Below are positions 43,718 to 50,399 of a stretch of 50,399 nucleotides of DNA, piece after piece. The DNA is from Cupriavidus phytohabitans. GTDB lineage: Bacteria > Pseudomonadota > Gammaproteobacteria > Burkholderiales > Burkholderiaceae. The stretch lies in contig NZ_AUFE01000047.1 in NCBI RefSeq assembly GCF_000426345.1, positions 1 to 50,399 of the forward strand, given 5' to 3'. Position 1 is the stretch's first letter, and each line of letters begins with the position of its first letter. The notes below the pieces were generated by a model that was not told the DNA's origin, did no database searches, and worked only from the letters and a program-made list of their open reading frames with translations. Both the position numbers and the translations under genes were made by a program.

Positions 43718-44200
43718 ATGCCGAGCAAGAATACGATCTGTTTGTGGTACAACCGCGACGCGCTGGATGCCGCGAACTTCTATGCCGAGACCTTCCCCGA
43801 CAGCGCTGTCAAGGCCGTCCATCGCGCCCCTGGCGACTATCCCGACGGCAAGGAAGGCGATGTCCTGACAGTCGAGTTCACCGTTGCCGGCATTCCCTGC
43901 ATCGGCCTGAACGGCGGCCCTCATTTCAAGCACAGCGAGGCCTTCTCATTTCAGATCGCGACGGACGACCAGGCCGAGACCGACCGCTTGTGGAATGCGA
44001 TTGTCGGCAATGGCGGCCAGGAAAGCGAATGCGGCTGGTGCAAGGACCGGTGGGGAGTGTCCTGGCAGATCACCCCGCGCGCGCTTACCGCGGCGTACAC
44101 CGACCCCGATCGCGCGGCAGCCAAGCGCGCGTTCGACGCCATGATGACGATGCGGAAAATCGATATCGCAAAAATCGAGGCGGCCCGGCGGGGGGCGTGA
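43718..44200 (+). CDS. VOC-family (PhnB-like) protein
   Basis: A 160-residue single-chain vicinal-oxygen-chelate protein of the PhnB/'3-demethylubiquinone methyltransferase-like' group. The opening NTICLWYNRDALDAANFYAETFPDS, the central VEFTVAGIPCIGLNGGPHFKHSEAFSFQI and the later ECGWCKDRWGVSWQITP are characteristic. The methyltransferase name in databases is misleading for this fold, and function is unknown. A GGAG site precedes the ATG. It converges on the AraC gene. Confidence 0.88.
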   Translation: MPSKNTICLWYNRDALDAANFYAETFPDSAVKAVHRAPGDYPDGKEGDVLTVEFTVAGIPCIGLNGGPHFKHSEAFSFQIATDDQAETDRLWNAIVGNGGQESECGWCKDRWGVSWQITPRALTAAYTDPDRAAAKRAFDAMMTMRKIDIAKIEAARRGA

Positions 44201-44218
44201 TGCCGGCGCCCCGCGCCC

Positions 44219-45235
44219 CTACGCGTGCTGTGCCTGCTGTGCCTGCTGTGACCGCCACTTCGACACACTGCAGCCAAACTCGCCGCTGAACCAGCGCGAA
44301 AACGTACTCAGTGAAGTAAATCCCAGCAGCGTCGCCACCTCCGACAGCGGCCTGTCGGGGTTCTCGATATAGCCGACCACCAGCCCCGCTCGCACCTGGT
44401 TCAGGATCTCGGAATAGCTGGTCTGCTCGCGCGCCAGGCGGCGGTGGATGGTGCGCCGGTCCACGCCGAGATGCTGGGCCACCCGGTCCACCGAGCACAT
44501 GCCGGTTGGCAGCAGCACGTAGACCAGCTTGCGCACCTTGTCCGGCGCGGTGGCATTGGCCTGGGCCAGGAGGCTGCCGAGGTAACGCTTGACCTGGCCC
44601 GCCATCGCCGGATCGTAGGACGGCAGCGGGGCCTCCAGGTCGGCGGCGGCGCAGACGATGCCGTCGAAGTCCTGGTTGAACAGCGGCTCGATGCCGAACA
44701 CCCGCATGCAGGTCGCCACGCTCGCGGGTGCCGGGTGGGTAAAGCAGATGCTGCGCGGGCGCCATGAGGTGCCCAGGAACAGGCTCAGCATGCGGAACAT
44801 CACGCCCACGGCGAGGTCGGTGGCCTGGCGCAGCACGCCGGACTCCTCGCTCAGGACATGGAGCCGGATGATGACCAGTCCTTCGGATTCCTCCAGGCGC
44901 ATGGCCAGCGATTCGTTTTGCAGGCCCATGTACCGCACCATGGACTCCAGCGCGCGACGCAGCGTGGGCTGCTCGCGCACCACGAAGGCCAGCGGCCCGA
45001 GGTTCGAGAACTGGCGCAGCTCCGCCATGCGCAGGCCGAAGTCGTCCACCTGCGCGGCGCGTGCCGAGGCATCCAGCAGCCGTCCCACCAGCGCTGCGGG
45101 GATGCGGATATCGGGATCGAGCAGCACGTCGCGGCTGATCTTGGCGGCGCGCATCTGCTGGTGCGGATCCAGGCCGACGGCGCGGGCCACTTCGACGTAG
45201 TTGGTAAGGCTGGCGCTGCGCAGATAGTAGGACAT
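44219..45235 (-). CDS. AraC-family regulator (OruR/ArgR-like sensor domain), copy 1
   Basis: A 338-residue regulator with an N-terminal Arabinose_bd-type domain (residues 1-190: ASLTNYVEVARAVGLDPHQQM, FGLRMAELRQFSNLGPLAFVV, SICFTHPAPAS) and a C-terminal AraC helix-turn-helix pair (SVDRVAQHLGVDRRTIHRRLARE and LSEVATLLGFTSLSTFSRWFSGEFG). It is clearly paralogous to the next gene upstream and overlaps no other gene. The C-terminal QQAQQAQHA is a small repeat. It may control the quinone oxidoreductase operon or a remote target. Confidence 0.9.
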   Translation of the reverse strand: MSYYLRSASLTNYVEVARAVGLDPHQQMRAAKISRDVLLDPDIRIPAALVGRLLDASARAAQVDDFGLRMAELRQFSNLGPLAFVVREQPTLRRALESMVRYMGLQNESLAMRLEESEGLVIIRLHVLSEESGVLRQATDLAVGVMFRMLSLFLGTSWRPRSICFTHPAPASVATCMRVFGIEPLFNQDFDGIVCAAADLEAPLPSYDPAMAGQVKRYLGSLLAQANATAPDKVRKLVYVLLPTGMCSVDRVAQHLGVDRRTIHRRLAREQTSYSEILNQVRAGLVVGYIENPDRPLSEVATLLGFTSLSTFSRWFSGEFGCSVSKWRSQQAQQAQHA

Positions 45236-45283
45236 CGCGTTATCCCAGTGTCGCGAAATGCAAGCGGTCCGAAGTGCTCGCGC

Positions 45284-46306
45284 TCATCGCCGCACTCCCT
45301 CAGAGCCCGCAGGATGCGCGTGCCGCCGGCGCCATGCCAGCGGCGGTTCGCCGAACTGGATCGAGAACCAGCGCGTGAAGGTGCTGGCCGAGCTGTATCC
45401 CAGCAGCTCTGCCACCCGCAACATGGCGTATTGCGGGTTCTCCACATAGCGTAGCGCCAGTTCGCGCCGCACTTCATTGAGGATATCGGTGAAGGTTTCG
45501 CCGGCTTCGTCGAGCTGGCGCTGCATGGTGCGCAGGCTCAGTCCCAGCCCCTGCGCCACGCCTTCGCAGGTGGCGCGGCCCATCGGCAGCATCAGGTAGA
45601 CGGCGTTGCGTACGTCCCGGCCGATGCTGGGCGCGTTGATGCGCGGCAGCGTGTCGACAAAGCGCTCGGCATAGCGCGCCATCGCCGGATCGCCGGTGGG
45701 ATTGGGCGCGTCGAGGTCGGCTGCCCGGCACACGATGCCGTTGAATTCGCTGTCGAACTCCAGCGGGCAGCCGAACAGGCGCCGGTGGACGCGCTGGTCG
45801 TCGGGCGCCGGGTGCGTGAAGTTGATGCTTAATGGGCGCCAATGCGAGCCCAGCAAGGCCCGGCACAGGCGGAACACCACGCCCAGCGCCAGCTCGGTGC
45901 CCTGGCGCGAAGGCTGGTCCAGCACGATTTCCTGGCGGATGATGACCGCGCCGCCGGCCTCTTCCAGCAGGATCGACACCGATTCGTTGACCAGGTGCCG
46001 GTAGCGGATGATCGTGGCGAGCGCCGCGCGCAGCGTGGGTTGCTGGCTGATCAGCAGGCTCATCACGCCAAAGTCCGAAAGCTGCCGCGATTCCGCCATG
46101 CGCAGCCCGAAGGTCGGGCAGTCCGCGGCCTTGGCGGCGGCTTCCAGCAGGGTGGCGCAGGCGCTCACCGGAATGCGCTGGTCCGGATCCGCGAGAAGCG
46201 CCCGGCTGAGCCTGGCGGTGCGCAGCAAAGGCTGCGTATTGAGGCCAAGTTCGCTGGCCACTTCAAAGAAATTGGTCAGTGCCGCGGCACGTACCAGCGT
46301 GTCCAA
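45284..46306 (-). CDS. AraC-family regulator, copy 2, probable TTG start
   Basis: About 340 residues with the same architecture as copy 1: ALTNFFEVASELGLNTQPLLRTA, FGLRMAESRQLSDFGVMSLL, SINFTHPAPDD, then TCEGVAQGLGLSLRTMQRQLDEAG and RVAELLGYSSASTFTRWFSIQFG. A TTG at 46306 has an AGGGAGA site nine bases upstream and matches copy 1's N-terminus in phase. ATG at 46387 would add 27 residues unlike the family. It faces the quinone oxidoreductase gene across about 190 bases, so divergent regulation is likely. Confidence 0.87.
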   Translation of the reverse strand: MDTLVRAAALTNFFEVASELGLNTQPLLRTARLSRALLADPDQRIPVSACATLLEAAAKAADCPTFGLRMAESRQLSDFGVMSLLISQQPTLRAALATIIRYRHLVNESVSILLEEAGGAVIIRQEIVLDQPSRQGTELALGVVFRLCRALLGSHWRPLSINFTHPAPDDQRVHRRLFGCPLEFDSEFNGIVCRAADLDAPNPTGDPAMARYAERFVDTLPRINAPSIGRDVRNAVYLMLPMGRATCEGVAQGLGLSLRTMQRQLDEAGETFTDILNEVRRELALRYVENPQYAMLRVAELLGYSSASTFTRWFSIQFGEPPLAWRRRHAHPAGSEGVRR

Positions 46307-46497
46307 TGTTGTCTCCCTGCTTATGGCGGCGGGCTTGCCTGGGGCTGCCGCATGGTCTTTGCCCGGCATGATATGCGCGGTTGGCATGAAATGCAAAGCG
46401 GCTGGTGCCTATTGCAAAGCTGCCGGGGCCGCGGCGACCTACATTGCATGCATAGGCGGCACACGCTGGTGCCGCAGTGTTCCAAGGAGACAATTGC

Positions 46498-47478
46498 ATG
46501 GCAAAGATCGTCCGCATGTATGAGACTGGCGGCCCGGAGGTATTGCGTTACGAAGACGCGCAGGTGGGAGATCCCGGTGCAGGGCAGGTGCGCATCCGCC
46601 ACGTGGCGGTGGGCCTTAACTACGCCGACACCTACTTCCGCAACGGCACGTATCCGGTGCCACTGCCGTCCGGCATGGGCGTCGAAGCCGCGGGCGTGGT
46701 GCAGGCCATCGGGCCGGGGGTGACCAACGTCGCCGTGGGCGATCGCGTCACGTATACCGGCTTCATCAACACGCTGGGGGCCTACAGCACCGAGCGCCTG
46801 GTGCCGGCGGCGCCGCTGATCCGCCTGCCCGACACCATCGGCTTCGAGACCGCCGCGGCCATGACCATGCGCGGCCTGACTTCCGCCTACCTGATGCGCC
46901 GCATCCATGCATTCCAGCCCGGCGACACCATCCTGCTGCACGCGGCGGCAGGCGGCGTGGGACTGATCGTCTCGCAATGGGCCAAGCTGCTGGGCCTTAC
47001 CGTGATCGGTACGGTGTCAAGCGAGGCCAAGGCCGAAGTGGCCCGCGCCCATGGCTGCGACCACATCATCAATTACAGCCATGAAGACGTGGCCAAGCGT
47101 GTGCGCGAGCTGACCGACGGTGTCGGCGTGGCGGTGGTGTTCGACAGCGTCGGCAAGAACACTTTCGCGGCGTCGCTGGATTCGCTCCGGCGCCGCGGCA
47201 CCATGGTCTGCGTAGGCACTGCCTCCGGCCCGATCCCGCCGTTCGACCCGGTGCTGCTGGCGATGAAGGGGTCGCTGTTCCTGACGCGCCCGGCGCTGGC
47301 CGACTACATCTTCGATCCCGCCGAGAAGTCACAGCTGGCCGGGGAGTTGTTCGACCACGTGGGCGCTGGCCGCATCCGGATCGAGATCAACCAGCGCTAC
47401 GCGCTCGAAGATGCGGTGCAGGCGCACCACGACCTGGAGTCGCGCAAGACCACCGGTTCGTCGATCTTTGTCATCTGA
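46498..47478 (+). CDS. NADPH:quinone oxidoreductase (zinc-independent MDR family)
   Basis: A 326-residue medium-chain reductase of the QOR group. The start KIVRMYETGGPEVLRYED is typical; no structural or catalytic zinc cysteines are seen. LNYADTYFRNGTYPVPLPSGMGVEAAGVV is the GroES-like core, and DTILLHAAAGGVGLIVSQWAKLLG the NADPH site. It probably reduces quinones or enoyl-type substrates. AAGGAG sits nine bases before the ATG. It leads a three-gene operon with a TauD-type dioxygenase 12 bases on and an acyl-CoA ligase. Confidence 0.92.
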   Translation: MAKIVRMYETGGPEVLRYEDAQVGDPGAGQVRIRHVAVGLNYADTYFRNGTYPVPLPSGMGVEAAGVVQAIGPGVTNVAVGDRVTYTGFINTLGAYSTERLVPAAPLIRLPDTIGFETAAAMTMRGLTSAYLMRRIHAFQPGDTILLHAAAGGVGLIVSQWAKLLGLTVIGTVSSEAKAEVARAHGCDHIINYSHEDVAKRVRELTDGVGVAVVFDSVGKNTFAASLDSLRRRGTMVCVGTASGPIPPFDPVLLAMKGSLFLTRPALADYIFDPAEKSQLAGELFDHVGAGRIRIEINQRYALEDAVQAHHDLESRKTTGSSIFVI

Positions 47479-47490
47479 GGAGCCAATGCC

Positions 47491-48339
47491 ATGCGAGTCC
47501 AACAACTCACTTGCGCGCTGGGCGCCGAACTGATCGGCGTCAACCTGGCCGATGCCGTGCGCGACGACGGCTTGTTCGCCGAGATCCGCGCGCTGCTGCT
47601 GCAGCACCGCGTGCTGTTCCTGCGTGACCAGAAGCTCAGCCGGGCCGAGCATGTTGCCTTCGCCAGCCGCTTCGGCGAACTGGAGGACCATCCGGTGGCC
47701 GGCAGCGATCCGGAGCACCCGGGCCTGGTGCGCATCTACAAGACGCCCGACCAGCCGAACGACCGCTACGAGAACGCCTGGCATTCCGACACCACGTGGC
47801 GCGAGGCGCCGCAGTTCGGTGCCGTGCTGCGCTGCGTGGAATGCCCGCCGGTCGGCGGCGACACCATGTGGGCGAACATGGCGCTGGCGTACGAACGGCT
47901 GCCCGACCACATCAAGGCAGAGATCGCCGACCTGCGCGCGCGCCACAGCATCGAAGCCAGCTTCGGCGCCGCCATGCCGATCGAGAAGCGCCTGGCGCTG
48001 AAGGCTCAGTATCCTGACGCCGAGCATCCGGTCGTGCGCACGCACCCGGACACCGGCGAGAAGGTGCTCTACGTCAACGCCTTCACCACGCATTTCACCA
48101 ACTACCACACCGCCGCGCGCGTGCGCTTCGGGCAGGACGCCAATCCGGGCGCCGCCGACCTGCTGCGCTACCTGGTGAGCCAGGCCTATATCCCCGAGTA
48201 CCAGGTGCGCTGGCGCTGGGCGCCCGACAGCGTGGCGATCTGGGACAACACCGCCACACAGCACTACGCGGTGATGGACTATCCGCCCTGCCACCGCAAG
48301 ATGGAGCGGGCCGGCATCATCGGCACGCGGCCGTACTGA
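47491..48339 (+). CDS. TauD/TfdA-family Fe(II)/2-oxoglutarate dioxygenase
   Basis: A 282-residue dioxygenase with the 2-His-1-carboxylate triad: His98 and Asp100 in AWHSDTTW and His258 in NTATQHYAVMDY, with the 2-oxoglutarate arginine shortly after. Family members oxidise sulphonates (TauD), phenoxyalkanoic herbicides (TfdA) or sulphate esters. The 2-oxoglutarate is turned to succinate while the substrate is hydroxylated. Operon context with an acyl-CoA ligase suggests an alkyl or aryloxy acid substrate, which is inference only. Confidence 0.9.
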   Translation: MRVQQLTCALGAELIGVNLADAVRDDGLFAEIRALLLQHRVLFLRDQKLSRAEHVAFASRFGELEDHPVAGSDPEHPGLVRIYKTPDQPNDRYENAWHSDTTWREAPQFGAVLRCVECPPVGGDTMWANMALAYERLPDHIKAEIADLRARHSIEASFGAAMPIEKRLALKAQYPDAEHPVVRTHPDTGEKVLYVNAFTTHFTNYHTAARVRFGQDANPGAADLLRYLVSQAYIPEYQVRWRWAPDSVAIWDNTATQHYAVMDYPPCHRKMERAGIIGTRPY

Positions 48340-48362
48340 ACAATTGCTTTGAGCAAACGAGC

Positions 48363-50009
48363 ATGCAAGACAACCTGATCACCCCGGCCAAGTCGGCCTA
48401 CGCCTATCCGCTGCTGGTCAAGCAGCTGCTGACCAATGCCCTGAGCCTCTACGGCGACCAGGAAATCAGCTATCGCGGCGAGATGCGCTATACCTTCCGC
48501 GACTTCCGCCACCGCATCGGCAAGCTGGCCTCGGCACTGGCCGCGCTGGACATCCGCCATGGCAGCACCGTCGCCGTGATGGACTGGGACAGCCACCGCT
48601 ACCTGGAATGCTATTTCGGCGTGCCGATGATGGGGGCCACGCTGTTCACCGTGAATGTGCGGCTGTCGCCCCAGCAGATCCTCTATACGCTCAACGATGC
48701 CGCCGCCGAGATCGTGCTGGTCCATCCGGACTTCCTGCCCGTGATCGAGCAGATCCGCCCGCAGCTCACCGGCAACCCGCGCTTCGTGCTGCTGGCCGAT
48801 GGCCAGGACGTGCCGAAGACCAGCGTGCCGTTCGCCGGCGAGTACGAGGCGCTGCTGGCGCAGGCGTCGGCCGACTTCGAGTTCACGGACTTCGACGAGA
48901 ACACCAAGGCCGCCACCTTCTATACGACCGGCACCACCGGCGACCCGAAGGGGGTCTGCTACAGCCACCGCGAGATCGTGCTGCACACGCTGGCGTCGGC
49001 GACCAGCCTGTGCTCGCCGCGCGAAGGGCAGCGCATGCATCGCGAGGATGTCTACATGCCGATCACGCCGATGTTCCACGTGCTGGCATGGGGCATTCCG
49101 TATATCGCCGTGATGCTGGGACTGCGCACGGTGCTGCCGGGCCGCTACGTGCCCGACCAGCTGCTGAAGCTGCGCGAGACGGAGAAGGTCACGTTCTCGC
49201 ACTGCGTGCCGACCATCCTGCAGATGCTGTTGCAGGCGTCTGCCGACGGCAAGCCGGACCTGTCAGGGTGGAAGATCATCATCGGTGGATCGGCGCTGCC
49301 GCCCGCGCTGTGCGAGGCGGCACTGGCGCGCGGCATCGACATCTTCGCCGGCTACGGTATGTCTGAAACCGGCCCGATCGTGTCGCTGGCGCAGCTGCCG
49401 CCAGGGCGCGCGCCGAAGGACCGCGCCGAGGAAGTCCGCATGCGCTGCTCCACCGGCCGGCCGGTGACACTGGTCGATTACCGCATCGTCAGCGAAGACA
49501 TGCAGGATCTGCCGCACGACGGCAAGAGCCGCGGCGAGATCGTGCTGCGCGCGCCGTTCCTGACCAAGGCGTACTTCGGCAAGCCGGCGGCATCGGAAGA
49601 GCTGTGGGCCGGCGGCTACCTGCATACCCAGGACGTCGCGGTGATGGGCGAGGACGGCTTCGTGCAGATCGTCGACCGCATCAAGGACGTGATCAAGACC
49701 GGCGGCGAGTGGGTATCGTCGATCGAGGTGGAGAACCTGATCACCGAAGTGCCCGGCGTGCTGGAGTGCGCCGTGATCGGCGTCCCCGATGCCCGGTGGG
49801 GCGAGCGGCCGATGGCCTTCGTGGTGCGCAAGCCGGGTGTTGACGTGGATGCGGAGCAGGTCCGCGGGCATCTGCTGGGACACGTGGCGTCGCAGCGCAT
49901 CAGCAAGTATGCGGTGCCCGAAGCCGACCGCATCACGTTTGTCGAGGCAATCCCGAAGACCAGCGTCGGCAAGATCAACAAGAAGCAGCTGCGGGAAGAC
50001 GCAGCCTGA
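48363..50009 (+). CDS. Fatty-acid/aryl-acid-CoA ligase (AMP-binding family)
   Basis: A 548-residue adenylate-forming ligase that activates a carboxylic acid with ATP and CoA. The P-loop-like motif is TFYTTGTTGDPKGVCYSHRE, then YGMSETGPIVS, the hinge QIVDRIKDVIKTGGEWVSSIEVEN and the catalytic lysine in PKTSVGKINKK. The sequence suits medium- or long-chain acyl-CoA ligases of the FadD-like group. It is the last gene of the operon, 23 bases after the dioxygenase, and a strong terminator follows. Confidence 0.92.
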   Translation: MQDNLITPAKSAYAYPLLVKQLLTNALSLYGDQEISYRGEMRYTFRDFRHRIGKLASALAALDIRHGSTVAVMDWDSHRYLECYFGVPMMGATLFTVNVRLSPQQILYTLNDAAAEIVLVHPDFLPVIEQIRPQLTGNPRFVLLADGQDVPKTSVPFAGEYEALLAQASADFEFTDFDENTKAATFYTTGTTGDPKGVCYSHREIVLHTLASATSLCSPREGQRMHREDVYMPITPMFHVLAWGIPYIAVMLGLRTVLPGRYVPDQLLKLRETEKVTFSHCVPTILQMLLQASADGKPDLSGWKIIIGGSALPPALCEAALARGIDIFAGYGMSETGPIVSLAQLPPGRAPKDRAEEVRMRCSTGRPVTLVDYRIVSEDMQDLPHDGKSRGEIVLRAPFLTKAYFGKPAASEELWAGGYLHTQDVAVMGEDGFVQIVDRIKDVIKTGGEWVSSIEVENLITEVPGVLECAVIGVPDARWGERPMAFVVRKPGVDVDAEQVRGHLLGHVASQRISKYAVPEADRITFVEAIPKTSVGKINKKQLREDAA

Positions 50010-50029
50010 GAGGGAAGGTAAGGAGCTCG

Positions 50030-50065
50030 GCGCCAGTCCTTAGGCGGGGACTGGCGCTTTTTTTT
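50030..50065 (+). terminator. Strong rho-independent terminator of the ligase operon
   Basis: GCGCCAGTCC, an eight-base loop, GGACTGGCGC and a run of eight T. The intron 5' end begins at the next base, so this hairpin also looks like the intron's target. Confidence 0.93.
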
Positions 50066-50399
50066 GTGCGCCCAGCATGGGCGCACTCTTGTGGGTGCAA
50101 GTCCCACCGTAAGTTGATCACAGCGAACGAAGCGAAGCGCAACTGCGAAAGGGCGACCGATCGTGGGGAGGAAGCGTGGAGCGAAGCTGCGAGCCGAGGG
50201 ACACGAACCGGATAGAAGGCGGTGCCGACCAGGACGAGCGGGCAAAAAGCCGCGAAGTTCTCGTGATCAAGGGGAGGCGGCGTAAATCCGGCGGCTGCGC
50301 AGCGAAGGAGTGCGTTCTTACCTGGGGAGATCTCGCCTCATGCCTGAAAGGGCAACGGCGTCGAGCCGGAGCGAGAAGTCAGCAGAGGTCGAAGTAGTT
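50066..50399 (+). mobile_element. Group II intron, 5' portion (partial; runs off window)
   Basis: The sequence begins GTGCG, the group II intron 5' consensus, and its first 21 bases fold as GTGCGCCC-AGCAT-GGGCGCAC. The next 310 bases are purine-rich structured RNA with no credible protein frame and end in a segment like GAAGTCAGCAGAGGTCGAAG, which I recall lying just before the reverse transcriptase/maturase gene in bacterial introns. That gene and the 3' end are beyond the window. Insertion directly after a terminator T-run resembles the habit of class C introns; the class is not certain. Confidence 0.78.

Noticed and set aside
50176..50397. Open frame at the right edge
   Set aside because: It lies in group II intron domain I RNA and has an Arg/Lys/Gly composition expected from structured purine-rich RNA.

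Overview
The window looks like a high-GC betaproteobacterial chromosome or chromid segment, most like Cupriavidus (Burkholderiaceae). This is inferred from the aromatic-catabolism genes, an AAHS transporter, a long-form isocitrate lyase, many LysR/AraC/MarR regulators, and a remnant of a cbb (Calvin cycle) operon resembling the Cupriavidus necator type. I could not run any database search, so names rest on motifs and recalled family features.

Layout. 1-155 is the end of an IS256-family element that has cut a sensor kinase, whose catalytic C-terminus remains (157-759). 906-1824 holds two small membrane proteins. 2078-7902 is a complete RND efflux operon (adaptor, pump, outer-membrane channel). 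8062-12220 carries a frameshifted zinc-type dehydrogenase, a DUF3455 lipoprotein and a divergent LysR/argC pair. 12221-13197 is mostly non-coding, with a short IS5-type remnant.

13198-25336 is the most distinctive block: an apparent catabolic island. It has three transcription units: SDR, Rieske oxygenase, ferredoxin reductase and alpha/beta hydrolase; DUF2848 protein and cupin on the minus strand; and flavin reductase, HpaB-type monooxygenase and amidase. An AAHS aromatic-acid permease and two closely paralogous MarR regulators complete it, one regulator inside and one at the right edge. AT-rich dyads with an AAGCTT-like core recur in its promoter gaps. The gene set suggests uptake and stepwise oxygenation of an aromatic or heteroaromatic acid or amide. 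The substrate cannot be read from sequence.

25672-29616 is central carbon metabolism with a scar. Isocitrate lyase (aceA) is followed by the 3' end of cbbR joined directly to the 3' half of cbbA, itself carrying a frameshift and a nonsense codon. A divergent CO2-fixation operon therefore appears to have been deleted here, and an intact class I fructose-bisphosphate aldolase lies just beyond.

29916-36904 holds a secreted tannase-family esterase lacking the family's usual cysteine pair, PaiB-like, DUF899, VTT-membrane and RidA proteins, and a LysR/SDR divergent pair. 36998-43214 is a minus-strand group: a cysteine-rich unknown protein, a zinc-ribbon/nucleotidyl-cyclase/AAA/TPR protein of 1139 residues, and a polysaccharide pyruvyl transferase-like protein. 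43718-50009 has a VOC protein, two tandem AraC-type regulators and a quinone oxidoreductase, TauD-type dioxygenase and acyl-CoA ligase operon. That operon's terminator is followed immediately by the 5' end of a group II intron that runs off the window. I saw no tRNA, rRNA or CRISPR array.
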